Part shown: positions 1-7,966 of the stretch, one piece after another
Numbering within the stretch: position 1 is the first letter of the stretch
Layout: each line of letters opens with the position of its first letter
Source: Methanosarcina flavescens
Lineage (GTDB): Archaea; Halobacteriota; Methanosarcinia; Methanosarcinales; Methanosarcinaceae
Reading direction: 5' to 3'
NCBI RefSeq assembly: GCF_001304615.2
Contig: NZ_CP032683.1
Span: 2,542,001 to 2,606,000 of the forward strand
DNA: 64,000 nucleotides
Notes under the pieces: generated by a model
Databases searched by the model: none
Told to the model about the DNA's origin: nothing
What the model saw: the letters and a program-made list of their open reading frames with translations, nothing else
Translations under genes and position numbers: made by a program

Positions 1-1
1 A

Positions 2-1279
2 ATGAAGATCCGGGACAGAATGCAGGATCCGAACGATCCACTGAAACTCGTTATAGTCTGTGATATGTGGCTTACCGGCTTCGACGCTCCCTGCCTGCAC
101 ACCATGTATTTCCTGAAATGGCTTCAGGGGCATAATCTCATGCAGGCGATAGCCCGTGTAAACCGTGTTTTCAGGGATAAGCCTGGAGGGCTTATTGTTG
201 ATTATGTGGGCCTTCTTTATGACCTGAAGTATGCTATGGCAAACTATACTCGCAACGGAGGCCGGGGCAATCCAGCGGATTATAAGGACCAGGCTGTTGC
301 ATTAATGCTCGAAAAATACGAGATTGTTCGGGATCTTTTCTATGGTTTTGACTACATGCGAATCTTTTCTGCTTCTCCAAAGGAAAAGCTGGGAATTGTT
401 AGGGAAGGAGCGGATTTCATTCTTTCATTGGGGCGTACCGAAGATGAGAGAGCTCAGGAAAAAAAGCGTCTAATTCAGCATGTAACCGAGCTTTCCAAAG
501 CTTTTGCACTTTCGGTGCCAGATCCTGAGGCCGAGAAGATCAGGGATGAGCTTGCATACTTCCAGGCCGTAAAGGCAATTCTTGTAAAGCTGGAAAGGAG
601 ACCCGCAAAATCAAAGTATGAGATGAATTCGGCAATAAAAGAACTTGTATCGAAATCGATTGCAACCGAGGAGATAATCGATGTTTTTGATGCGGTTGGA
701 ATAAATAAACCGGAGATTTCAATCCTTTCAGAAGAATTCCTTGCTGAAGTCCGTGATCTGCCGCAAAAGAATCTTGCTTATGAAGTCCTGAAAAAACTGC
801 TTTACGACGAGATAAAGACCAGATCTCGCAGAAATTTGATTCAGGGTAAATCTTTTGCCGAAATGCTTGAGCAGGCAATAAATAAATATAAGAGCCGGGG
901 AATTGACACCTTGCAGGTTATAGAAGAACTCCTTGCGCTTGCAAAGAAGATCAGTGACGCTGATAAAAGAGGCGAAGGACTTGGCCTGAGTGATGAAGAA
1001 ATTGCTTTTTATGATGCTCTAGCTGACAATGAAAGTGCTCTGGAAATCCTCGGCAATGAGACATTAAGGCTCATGGCATCGGAGCTTGTCAGGATTATAA
1101 GGCAAAACGCAGGCGTTGATTGGACTCTTCGGAAGAATATCCAGGCAAAAATAAAGGTCAGTGTGAAACGACTTCTAAAGAAGTACGGATATCCTCCAGA
1201 CAAACAGAAACTTGCTACTGAGAATATCCTAAAGCAGGCTGAACTTCTGTGCAGAGATGCCGGATTTTCCGCAGCATAA
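2..1279 (+). CDS. hsdR: Type I restriction enzyme R subunit (HsdR), C-terminal part
   Basis: Motor/endonuclease subunit of a type I restriction-modification complex; the N-terminal nuclease and first helicase lobe lie outside the window. Seen: the second RecA-like lobe starts at the edge, with [10 protein letters not shown] and [12 protein letters not shown] (helicase motifs V and VI, including the conserved Q..R..R) followed by GGLIVDYVG, then about 300 residues of charged helical C-terminus of the kind that contacts the HsdM/HsdS core. The frame is intact to its TAA stop. hsdM and hsdS are not in this window. Family assignment is firm; whether the whole enzyme is intact cannot be seen. Confidence 0.92.
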   Translation: MKIRDRMQDPNDPLKLVIVCDMWLTGFDAPCLHTMYFLKWLQGHNLMQAIARVNRVFRDKPGGLIVDYVGLLYDLKYAMANYTRNGGRGNPADYKDQAVALMLEKYEIVRDLFYGFDYMRIFSASPKEKLGIVREGADFILSLGRTEDERAQEKKRLIQHVTELSKAFALSVPDPEAEKIRDELAYFQAVKAILVKLERRPAKSKYEMNSAIKELVSKSIATEEIIDVFDAVGINKPEISILSEEFLAEVRDLPQKNLAYEVLKKLLYDEIKTRSRRNLIQGKSFAEMLEQAINKYKSRGIDTLQVIEELLALAKKISDADKRGEGLGLSDEEIAFYDALADNESALEILGNETLRLMASELVRIIRQNAGVDWTLRKNIQAKIKVSVKRLLKKYGYPPDKQKLATENILKQAELLCRDAGFSAA

Positions 1280-1473
1280 TTTTTCAGTTTAACTTCAGGC
1301 TTGCCTCCCCGGTACTTCCATTTAGCTTAATTTTATCTCGGGCTGGACTATTTCAATAAATTTTATAATTACAAATCAATAAATAACTTTTTTTACCTGA
1401 AGATTTTGCAGTTTTCCCGAAAAAATACCTGCTTTCATAGTTGCTGAATTCAAAGCAAACCAAAAATTTAAAT

Positions 1474-1487
1474 ATTAGTATTACTAA
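1474..1487. promoter_or_regulatory. Near-palindromic candidate operator ATTAGTATTACTAA
   Basis: A near-palindrome (TTAGTATTACTAA) overlaps or just follows an archaeal box A-like TTTAAATATT at about 1467-1476. A closely related 14-mer, ATTAGTATCTCTAA, lies at 31196-31209 just upstream of the HxlR regulator gene. The likeness suggests one regulator binds both; this is inference from two sites. Confidence 0.4.
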
Positions 1488-1505
1488 CTATAGGATAGTA
1501 ACTGA

Positions 1506-1802
1506 GAAACAATAACCAGCGTACAGGATATTAAATATGGACTGTATTGCTGCCAATCAGTTACTTTACAAATAATCTGCGAACAGACCGAAGGCGGATC
1601 CTGTACCGCCTTTAAAAAACGGACTTATTTCCTCCTCCAGAAAGAGCATGAGAGCCTTGAGCTCTCATATCCAGTTACCCTGCCTTTCAGGCAGTGCCCT
1701 GCGGAGAAGGGAATAACTGTTCTGGACAAGTGCCAGATTTACAGATCATTAACTACCATAAAACCAGACAAAAGCCAGGAAAAACGTGAGAGACAAGCCT
1801 GA
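1506..1802 (+). pseudogene. 98-codon Cys-rich open frame without a standard start codon
   Basis: An open frame runs from just after a TGA at 1503-1505 to a TGA at 1800-1802 and contains no in-frame ATG, GTG or TTG. Its translation looks protein-like rather than random: a Tyr/Cys-rich start (YGLYCCQSVTLQIICEQTEG), then FLLQKEHESLELSYP, then a third Cys segment (FRQCPAEKGITVLDKC). A box A-like element at about 1467-1476 and the near-palindrome at 1474-1487 sit at the right distance for transcription of this frame. It could be a gene using a rare start, a gene that lost its start, or a chance frame. I do not recognise a family. Confidence 0.35.
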
Positions 1803-1906
1803 AATGAGAAGATCCTGAAATGAGAAGATCTTGAAATCAGGATCTCTTAAAATCATAAAGGCTTGAGATGAAAGAATCCTGGTATCGGATAAGGAGGACT
1901 CTGTAT

Positions 1907-2365
1907 ATGAGACTGCCAGTAAAAAGAACAGACCGTGATGTATATTACTGGGATCCATTTGACGAGATCAGAAAAATGCATGATTATTTGGAACAGATGT
2001 TCAGGAATTTCCCTATGCTGGAAAGCCGGTTTGGGACAGAGACTCTTTCCCCGCTGACTGATGTTGCCGAAGAAGACGATAAGGTAATTGTGACAACTGA
2101 CCTGCCCGGAGTTGACAAGGAAAACATTGAACTCAATCTCAGGGATAATATTCTCGTAGTCAGTGCAGGAAAAGGGAAAGAAGAGGAGACTGAAAAAGAA
2201 GGTTACCTGAGAAAAGAAAGGTCTTTCATGCGTTATTATCGTGAAATTCCTCTTCCTGACAATGTAACCGATGAAGGGGCAGTTGCCCAGCTCAAAAACG
2301 GGGTCTTAACCATCACTCTGCCGAAAACAAAATCTGAAACCATAAAAAGGATTCAAATTGAGTAA
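1907..2365 (+). CDS. Small heat-shock protein, Hsp20/alpha-crystallin family
   Basis: ATP-independent holdase chaperone that binds unfolding proteins and assembles into oligomers. The 152-residue product has an N-terminal Trp/Phe-rich arm (YYWDPFDEIRKMHDYLEQMF), an alpha-crystallin core beginning near PLTDVAEEDDKVIVTTDLPGV and containing LKNGVLTITLPK, and a short tail ending KRIQIE, with the I-x-I type anchor. The start at 1907 is preferred over an in-frame ATG at 1868 because a strong AAGGAGG lies at 1891-1897, about 9 bases upstream. The KRIQI tail is echoed in frame-like sequence just after the stop (see findings). Confidence 0.93.
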   Translation: MRLPVKRTDRDVYYWDPFDEIRKMHDYLEQMFRNFPMLESRFGTETLSPLTDVAEEDDKVIVTTDLPGVDKENIELNLRDNILVVSAGKGKEEETEKEGYLRKERSFMRYYREIPLPDNVTDEGAVAQLKNGVLTITLPKTKSETIKRIQIE

Positions 2366-2712
2366 TTAGCTGTGAGATAGCCGTAAAAAGAATCCAGATT
2401 AGTAAAACGCCATCAAGATACGAAGTTCAAGAAGCCTGCAGGCAGATTCAGAAACCGGATTCTGGCTTAAAAACCAATTTCTGAAAGCTTGCAGGCCTCC
2501 TGAAATAAAACTCAATTTTCCTTCATTTTACCTTTTTTATAAATTAAGCTCATTTTGCTTATGCATTTTAAAAAGTGAATCATTTTTATTTACTTTTTCA
2601 TTTGGAGTATATTGGGCTCTATAGGAAACCTCTCAAAATCAGCTCCAAAAGGCTAAAACTAAAGTCTCTAAGGTAAGTATTTTTACTTAGAATTTTTACT
2701 TACTTCAGTGCC
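2366..2712. other. Intergenic region, no gene seen
   Basis: Convergent gap between the Hsp20 and AMMECR1 genes. It begins with an imperfect repeat of the last 25 or so bases of the Hsp20 gene, then holds an imperfect inverted repeat around GCCTGCAGGC (2433-2500) and AT-rich DNA. No ORF or RNA is recognised. Confidence 0.6.
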
Positions 2713-3321
2713 TCATTCACCTGAATAACTTTCCTCAATAACCTCGCCCTGTGGCTCTTTTTCCTTGAAAATTTGTCCTTCGAAACAGGAAACCTCTGCT
2801 CCTTTAAGCCAGGCGTCAGGCGAAAGGCCGGCTTTCAGGCAAGTGTGACCAAGAAACTCGATAGAATCCATATTATGTTCAGGAGCGACCTGGGGAAGCA
2901 GCAATCCCTGACAATAACCCTGTTTTACAATTAGTCCATGCTTCCCTATTTCTACACGCTCAGGAAGCTCTTCTGGAGGAGCATTAATTTTTTCAGGCGG
3001 GGTAAGAATCGTTATCTCGACAACTATATTATCAATTTCATCTTCTCCAACAGGCGGAAAGCGTGGATCGCGAGTTGCCGCAGATATTGCAGAATCCATA
3101 ATTGCGTCCTGAAGTGTGGAGTCCGGAAACGGGTGCCCTATACAACCTCTAAGGAGCCCGTTTTCCGTAAGCGTTACAAAAACTCCTCTTTTTTCCCCGA
3201 AAACCGGCGAAAGTTCAAAATCCAATTCCAGAGGTTTAGGGAGCCTTCCTTCCGATAGAAATAATTCAATCGTTTTCCTTGCAAGTTTAACTGCAGCCCT
3301 GCCTTCGATATCTGTTAGCAT
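2713..3321 (-). CDS. AMMECR1-domain protein
   Basis: Member of the AMMECR1 family, conserved across archaea and eukaryotes; biochemical role not established. The 202-residue product has the hallmark LRGCIGH motif at residues 57-63 followed by [11 protein letters not shown] and the [11 protein letters not shown] segment, both typical. A single compact domain fills the length, plus an acidic C-terminal tail. It is monocistronic, convergent with the Hsp20 gene. Identification by motif is strong; function is unknown. Confidence 0.92.
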   Translation of the reverse strand: MLTDIEGRAAVKLARKTIELFLSEGRLPKPLELDFELSPVFGEKRGVFVTLTENGLLRGCIGHPFPDSTLQDAIMDSAISAATRDPRFPPVGEDEIDNIVVEITILTPPEKINAPPEELPERVEIGKHGLIVKQGYCQGLLLPQVAPEHNMDSIEFLGHTCLKAGLSPDAWLKGAEVSCFEGQIFKEKEPQGEVIEESYSGE

Positions 3322-3669
3322 ATTTGAACCAACACCTCAACTTTGCTCTCTTTATTCCGGCTTGTAAAACTTAACCAGCACCAGTCTCTAAGTATTATAA
3401 GTATTTCCAGTATTAGCTGCAAATGCCAGCCATGTATAAGCATCTATTCTATGATATATGTACGTGGAAGCTAGTATAACAGTATGTCTATCGGAGCTGG
3501 TTAAAGAATATATCCGGAACTTCAGGTTTCAGGAGTAAAAATGAGGAGTAAAAAAGTAAAAGGTAAGAATAATTTTTCTTAAAGGGATAATTAAGGATTC
3601 GACAGAAGTATTCTGCCGAATAGATAATACCTGTTGTTAATAATGCCGCAACCTGCAGGAATCCGGCAA
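3322..3669. other. Intergenic region with a hairpin, no gene seen
   Basis: Holds the upstream region of the AMMECR1 gene and the downstream region of pgk. AT-rich with no supported ORF. The one notable structure is the hairpin at 3597-3621, listed separately. Confidence 0.6.
3597..3621 (-). terminator. Hairpin downstream of pgk
   Basis: ATTCGACAGAA and TTCTGCCGAAT form 11-bp arms with one mismatch around a 3-base loop, about 50 bases after the pgk stop. A weak U-rich stretch follows on the minus strand. It may be a transcription-termination or mRNA 3'-end structure; archaeal termination does not require hairpins, so the role is inferred. Confidence 0.4.
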
Positions 3670-4908
3670 TTAAAGTGTCTTAGCTTCCTGATATCTTTTG
3701 GCTGCAGCCCTTAGAGACTCGACACCAGGAAGCTTTACTCCTGAGAGATAATCAATCAATGCCCCTCCGCCTGTGCTGATATGAGAGAAGCGGTGTGAGA
3801 GCCCGAGATGTTCAACTTCTGCCGAGATATGTCCGCCGCCGATAATCGAAAATTCTGATTTGACGGCAGCTTTTATAATCTCATGCGTTCCAAGAGCAAA
3901 ATCATCAACTTCGGAAACTCCTGCAGGTCCATTTAAGACAACAGTCTTTGCATTCTCAATCTCACTGGTAAAATCCACAATGGTTTCAAGGCCGATATCG
4001 TTTATGGGGAGAGAATCTGAGTTAAGTTCCGAAACAGATACTTCAACTCGCTTTTTATCATCATTCAAAGCCACGTCCTTGGGGAGACCGACTTTATCTT
4101 TGAATTTTGTAAGTATACCTTTTGCTTTCTCAATCTGGTCTGCGTATCCCTGGGATTTGATAAAGTCCATATTGGCTTTCCCGATATCTACACCTGAAGC
4201 AGCAAGTGCTACATTTGCCACTATCCCTGTAAGGAGTACACGGTCAGCTCCTCCGTTTGAAAGCACATTTTCCGCCACCCGGAGCGAATCATCAACTTTT
4301 GCTCCTCCGAGTACGAATATTGTTGGTCTTTCCCCTCCTTTAATCCCTCGATCCAGAGATATGAGCTCTTTTTCCATAACTCTTCCAGCCCCGGTCGGGA
4401 GAACCTCAGTAAATCCGACTACGGAAAGATGAGACCTGTGGGACACAGCAAAAGCATCATTGAGGAAAATATCCACAAAGGGTGCCAGCTTTCTAACCGG
4501 AAACGTATTCGCCTGTTCTTCTGGGGTTCTTTCAAGGCTTTCTTCGGAATAGAACCTTACATTTTCAAGCAGAATAACTTCTCCATTCTCCATCGAGGCA
4601 ATCCTGGTCTTCGCGTAAGTTCCAAAAATATCATCCACGTAAAGAACCTGCTTGCCCAGGTATTTAGACATCAACTGGGCGTGGGGCTTCATTGTAGTAA
4701 AGTCCTTTTTCCCGGGCCTGCTCTGGTGCGCAAGCAAAACAACCTTTGCGTCCTCAAGATCCTTCAAGGTAGCAATATGGCTTCGGATCCGCATATCATC
4801 CAGAATATTACCCTGTGGATCCATAGGAGAGTTCAGGTCAACCCTTACAAGAATTGTCTTTCCATATGTGTCAAAGTCATCGATTGTAAGAAAGTCTCTA
4901 GAAGTCAT
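3670..4908 (-). CDS. pgk: Phosphoglycerate kinase
   Basis: Interconverts 1,3-bisphosphoglycerate plus ADP and 3-phosphoglycerate plus ATP; in methanogens it works mainly in gluconeogenesis. The 412-residue product has the N-terminal VRVDLNSPMD motif, the substrate-binding SRPG (QSRPGKK) and HRSH (SHRSHLSVVGF) segments, FVLGGAKVDDS, and a C-terminal GGGHISAEVEHLG nucleotide-binding region, a full-length archaeal enzyme. A box A-like AATATATATAAAA sits at 4936-4948 on the minus strand, about 30 bases before the ATG, implying a very short leader. Confidence 0.97.
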   Translation of the reverse strand: MTSRDFLTIDDFDTYGKTILVRVDLNSPMDPQGNILDDMRIRSHIATLKDLEDAKVVLLAHQSRPGKKDFTTMKPHAQLMSKYLGKQVLYVDDIFGTYAKTRIASMENGEVILLENVRFYSEESLERTPEEQANTFPVRKLAPFVDIFLNDAFAVSHRSHLSVVGFTEVLPTGAGRVMEKELISLDRGIKGGERPTIFVLGGAKVDDSLRVAENVLSNGGADRVLLTGIVANVALAASGVDIGKANMDFIKSQGYADQIEKAKGILTKFKDKVGLPKDVALNDDKKRVEVSVSELNSDSLPINDIGLETIVDFTSEIENAKTVVLNGPAGVSEVDDFALGTHEIIKAAVKSEFSIIGGGHISAEVEHLGLSHRFSHISTGGGALIDYLSGVKLPGVESLRAAAKRYQEAKTL

Positions 4909-5210
4909 ACCCTCAGCGCACCTTTGTGAATAAGATTTTATATATATTGAAGAATAAATTTAAAGATAAATTTTAAAGAATTTCTTTTCGTTAAATAGTG
5001 ATTACCTTTGTCATGGGATTTTTTTCCATAAATAAGTTTGTTTGTAGCCAGGTCTCATGAGATTGATTATAAATATTATGTAAAGGCTAGTAGCAAAAAA
5101 GAGCTGTATAATTTAAGAACCCATCGCGTTACAGAGTAAATTATTAAAGGGGGTAGAACGGGACGACATATGAAAAAGATAACCGTGAAGATTTCGAAGA
5201 GAGAATAAGA
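4909..5210. other. Divergent promoter region between pgk and the uracil-DNA glycosylase gene
   Basis: AT-rich gap between divergent genes. The pgk box A is at 4936-4948 (minus). A plus-strand TTATAAATATT at 5067-5077 is a candidate box A for the downstream gene. From 5157 the frame of the glycosylase is already open (see findings). Confidence 0.55.
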
Positions 5211-5756
5211 ATGATGGTGGAAGCCGGGTATGAGACTGTTGCAAGGGAGATAATCAAATGCACACGTTGCCCGCTCCATGAAAGTGCAATAAGACGGGTA
5301 ATTGGAAAGGGATCGTGCCACCCGAAAGTTTTCTTCATAGGAGAGGCACCTGGTGACAATGAAAACAAAACTGGAATACCATTCTCTGGAAGGGCGGGAA
5401 AGCAACTCGACAAAATGATTGAATATATGGGACTTTCCAAAGAAGACTGGATGGTAACAAATACGGTCAAATGCCATCCCCCTGGGAATAGGAAGCCTAA
5501 AATTAATGAAATCGAATGCTGTAAACCATTCCTTCTTTCCCAGATAATCCTGCTTAACCCGAGAATTATAATTCTTCTTGGCAATACAGCCGAGAGATCT
5601 TTCTGCCCCGGAAGAAAACTCGAATGGGGAGTGCCTGTAGAACACGAAGGAAGAACTATCCTGAAACTCTATCATCCTGCAGCCCTGATTTACAATCGTT
5701 CAAAGATAGAAACCCAGAATGCTTTTATTGACAGAAATCGTGGGTTATGGAGCTGA
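5211..5756 (+). CDS. Family 4 uracil-DNA glycosylase ([4Fe-4S])
   Basis: Removes uracil from DNA to start base-excision repair. The 181-residue product shows family 4 features: the iron-sulfur ligands C17, C20, C88 and C104 (KCTRCPLHE, VKCHPPGNRKP, CKPFL), the active-site GEAPGDNENKTGIPFSGRAGKQLD, the central strand IIILLGNTAE, and a C-terminal LYHPAAL motif. Length is near the family norm. The ATG at 5211 has only a weak upstream purine stretch, while the frame stays open back to a TAG at 5154-5156 with no alternative ATG/GTG/TTG, so the true N-terminus is slightly uncertain. Confidence 0.94.
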   Translation: MMVEAGYETVAREIIKCTRCPLHESAIRRVIGKGSCHPKVFFIGEAPGDNENKTGIPFSGRAGKQLDKMIEYMGLSKEDWMVTNTVKCHPPGNRKPKINEIECCKPFLLSQIILLNPRIIILLGNTAERSFCPGRKLEWGVPVEHEGRTILKLYHPAALIYNRSKIETQNAFIDRNRGLWS

Positions 5757-5765
5757 ATGTTCCGG

Positions 5766-6011
5766 ATGGCACCACGCCCTTCCCAAAAAGCGCTAGAACT
5801 TACAAGACCAAGAATAACCCATCCGCAATCCCTTACTTAGAGAGTCTCGGAATCAAGTTTTGTTACCTTGGCTGCATTTCTCATCTTTACTCCCGGAGTT
5901 TGTGGATTATATATCGATTCAAAAATTATAAATATCGAGATCCTTACTCTAATATTGGGGTCTGTGTGGCTGTCAGGGGTAATGATTCACAAAAACGGTC
6001 AGCGCATCTAA
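5766..6011 (+). pseudogene. Small membrane-protein-like frame with an in-frame TAG
   Basis: Ten bases after the glycosylase stop, an ATG opens an 80-codon frame ending at TAA 6009-6011 and interrupted once by TAG at 5838-5840. Beyond the TAG the translation has two hydrophobic stretches (SSFVTLAAFLIFTPGVCGLY and IEILTLILGSVWLSGVMI) and a basic end (HKNGQRI), as in a small two-helix membrane protein. The competing 103-codon frame at 5747-6058 does not look like protein. It could be a pyrrolysine readthrough product, a gene with an unrecognised start after the TAG, or a decayed gene. No family is recognised. Confidence 0.35.
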
Positions 6012-6158
6012 AATTGGAGTATCCAGTATCGTCCGGGTATCATCCAGTACTGCAGTAAATTCTGAGATGTAGATGCCTTAACGCCTGATACCAGATTCCC
6101 CTAATATACCTAGAATTAATTATTATTTACTGGGAGAAGATTCTTTGGGAGAGGTAGT

Positions 6159-6455
6159 ATGGCAATGGTAAAAATGACACCTGATGTACTTTCGTGTTCT
6201 GATGATAAGGGAAATATGGAGATTCAAATCAATCTGCCGGGAGTAAAGAAAGAGGATATCGAATTAAAAATGGTTGCGGAAGGCTTCTTCATAAGAGCAA
6301 AAAGAGAAGAAACGGGAGTTGAATATGCAGGAACTTATGCATTCTGCTGTCCGGTTGTCCCTCAAAAGGCAGTCGCAAGATACTGTGAGGGGAAACTCAT
6401 CGTTATAGTGCCTTACTTGGAATCTTCTGAGGTTGTAAATGTTGAAATCCAGTAA
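6159..6455 (+). CDS. Short Hsp20-like protein
   Basis: A 98-residue protein that is little more than an alpha-crystallin domain: MEIQINLPGVKKEDIELKMVAEGFFIRA matches the first half of the Hsp20 core, followed by a cysteine-containing middle (YAFCCPVV) and GKLIVIVPYLESSEVVNVEIQ as the C-terminal strand and I-x-I-like end. The N-terminal arm is only about 17 residues. Likely a chaperone-fold partner or a scaffold of Hsp20 type. The start has GGGAG at 6148-6152 just upstream. It does not adjoin the other Hsp20 gene. Confidence 0.85.
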   Translation: MAMVKMTPDVLSCSDDKGNMEIQINLPGVKKEDIELKMVAEGFFIRAKREETGVEYAGTYAFCCPVVPQKAVARYCEGKLIVIVPYLESSEVVNVEIQ

Positions 6456-6524
6456 GAGGCCGGAATAACAAATTAATATATAGAGTATTATTAGCGCTGC
6501 GGATTGGGCTTTTTAACCTGGAAA

Positions 6525-6567
6525 ATGGATAATATGGATGAGAAATGGATAACATGGATGAGAAGTA
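6525..6567 (+). repeat. Short tandem repeat before the ferredoxin gene
   Basis: ATGGATAATATGGATGAGAA and its variant with AACATGG follow each other, with a third decayed unit (GTAGATAAGACGGAG). The last unit supplies the GGAGG ribosome-binding site of the next gene (6575-6579). Confidence 0.6.
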
Positions 6568-6585
6568 GATAAGACGGAGGAAGAA

Positions 6586-6780
6586 ATGCATCCAGTAATC
6601 GATTATAAAAAATGTACCGGAGCTCTTGCCTGCTATGAGGTTTGTCCTGCAGAAGTTTTTGATGTCGAGGAAATCGATCGAGTAAAAAGGGCAGTTGTAG
6701 CCCGCCCTGAAAACTGCATAGAGTGTGGATACTGCGTGGATGCCTGCCCGGAAGATGCTATTGAACTTATTGAAGATTAA
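6586..6780 (+). CDS. Two-cluster ferredoxin lacking one cluster ligand
   Basis: Small electron carrier of 64 residues. The second motif is complete: C44, C47, C50, C54 (CIECGYCVDACP), expected to help hold a [4Fe-4S] cluster. The first has C10, C16 and C20 but Ala at position 13 where the second Cys should be, so that site should carry a [3Fe-4S] or otherwise modified cluster. GGAGG at 6575-6579 supports the ATG. It is monocistronic and its redox partner is not evident. Confidence 0.9.
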   Translation: MHPVIDYKKCTGALACYEVCPAEVFDVEEIDRVKRAVVARPENCIECGYCVDACPEDAIELIED

Positions 6781-6902
6781 ATTAAGAATAAAGTTTAAGC
6801 TAAAATAAAACTTAACCAGAATTGACCGGTAGAATACCGGGATTTTAAGGCTTTCGGAGAACAAATCAGTTAACAGATAAGGATTTTCTGGAAAAGGGGA
6901 TT

Positions 6903-7670
6903 TTAAGCCGCAGGTTCGATTCGCCATTTCAATACCAGCCTCATATCCACAGCAAGAGCACCTTTTCCTTCTTCAAAAACCATCATGGGGTTGATTTCGA
7001 ATTCCTCAATTTCCGGAAAGTCGCAAACAAACTCTGAAACCCTTAGAATTATATCAACAAGCGCGTTGATATCCGAAGGTTTTGCCCCCCTGATTCCGGT
7101 AAGAAGCGGGTAGGTTTTAATTCCAGTAATAAGCTCTCGAGCTTCTCTTTCGTCAACCGGGGCGATTGCAAACCTGACGTCTTTGAGGATTTCTACGTAT
7201 ACTCCTCCGAGCCCGAACATCAGCATGGGCCCGAAAGTAGGATCGCGGACCATTCCGAGAATAACCTCTCTGCCGCCTGAGAGCATTGGCTGCAACTGGA
7301 CGCCTTCAAGGAATGCGTCCGGCATTTTCTTTGAGATGTCTTCCATCATATCATGGTAGGCAGCCTTGACTTCGGCAGAGTTATGCAGGGAAAGTCTTAT
7401 TCCTCCAATATCGGACTTATGGGAGATCTGCGGGGAAACGACCTTCATTACAAGGGGATAGCCTATCTCTTCTGCGGCATTTACGGCTTCCTCAACAGTT
7501 TTTGCAAATATGGTCTTTACTACAGGAATGCCGTAAGCTTTCAGAATGTCAAAAGCCTCAATGCCAAGCATATGCCGGTCTTCTGCCCGGGCAGCCTCAA
7601 TAATCCTTGCTGCCGTGACCCTATCTGTCCCGGATATCCTGGGGACAATACCTGCCTGTTCCATAATCAT
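6903..7670 (-). CDS. ADP-forming acetate/acyl-CoA synthetase, beta (ATP-grasp) subunit
   Basis: Beta chain of the archaeal enzyme that makes ATP from acyl-CoA, ADP and phosphate. The 255-residue product is an ATP-grasp protein: [22 protein letters not shown] carries the ATP-binding Lys (K76) and conserved His (H84), [29 protein letters not shown] is the grasp core, and [12 protein letters not shown] the metal-binding end. A matching alpha chain is encoded 22 kb away at 29124-30491. The gene lies downstream of ackA on the same strand but nearly 300 bases away, so it probably has its own promoter. Confidence 0.92.
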   Translation of the reverse strand: MIMEQAGIVPRISGTDRVTAARIIEAARAEDRHMLGIEAFDILKAYGIPVVKTIFAKTVEEAVNAAEEIGYPLVMKVVSPQISHKSDIGGIRLSLHNSAEVKAAYHDMMEDISKKMPDAFLEGVQLQPMLSGGREVILGMVRDPTFGPMLMFGLGGVYVEILKDVRFAIAPVDEREARELITGIKTYPLLTGIRGAKPSDINALVDIILRVSEFVCDFPEIEEFEINPMMVFEEGKGALAVDMRLVLKWRIEPAA

Positions 7671-7966
7671 ATCATACCTTATGGACAGTTATTCTTTAAG
7701 GGTATTAATTTTTTGATAACATCATAACTCTGAAAGGCTGAAAAAGTGACTCTCGGAAATACAGAAAAAAGCCGAAAGATAAGGAAAGAAAAGGAGTAGA
7801 AAAGGAGTAGAAAAGATAGTAGAAACATAGCTTAATAACAAAGCCTACTTCAATAGAAAATACTATTTAAATATCTCAACAAGGATATTATTTTAAGTTA
7901 AAATTTCAACAAGGAATGTTGCTTTAATTTAAAATAGAAAAAGGTAAAGGAGAAACTCCTTTACTA
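7671..7966. other. Intergenic region with an imperfect tandem repeat
   Basis: Between ackA and the synthetase beta gene. Two imperfect copies of a unit of about 35 bases lie at about 7870-7935, each centred on TCAACAAGGA and ending in TTTAAnTTAAAAT. Short AAAAGGAGTAG units repeat at 7792-7813. No ORF is supported; the upstream part must hold the beta gene promoter. Confidence 0.5.

Noticed and set aside
5838-5840. Calling the amber-containing frame a definite pyrrolysine protein
   Set aside because: No pyrrolysine-specific context is visible and no homologue is known to me, so it is kept as a candidate only.
5747-6058. 103-codon frame overlapping the end of the glycosylase gene
   Set aside because: Its translation looks random, and the alternative frame in the same DNA gives two proper membrane helices.
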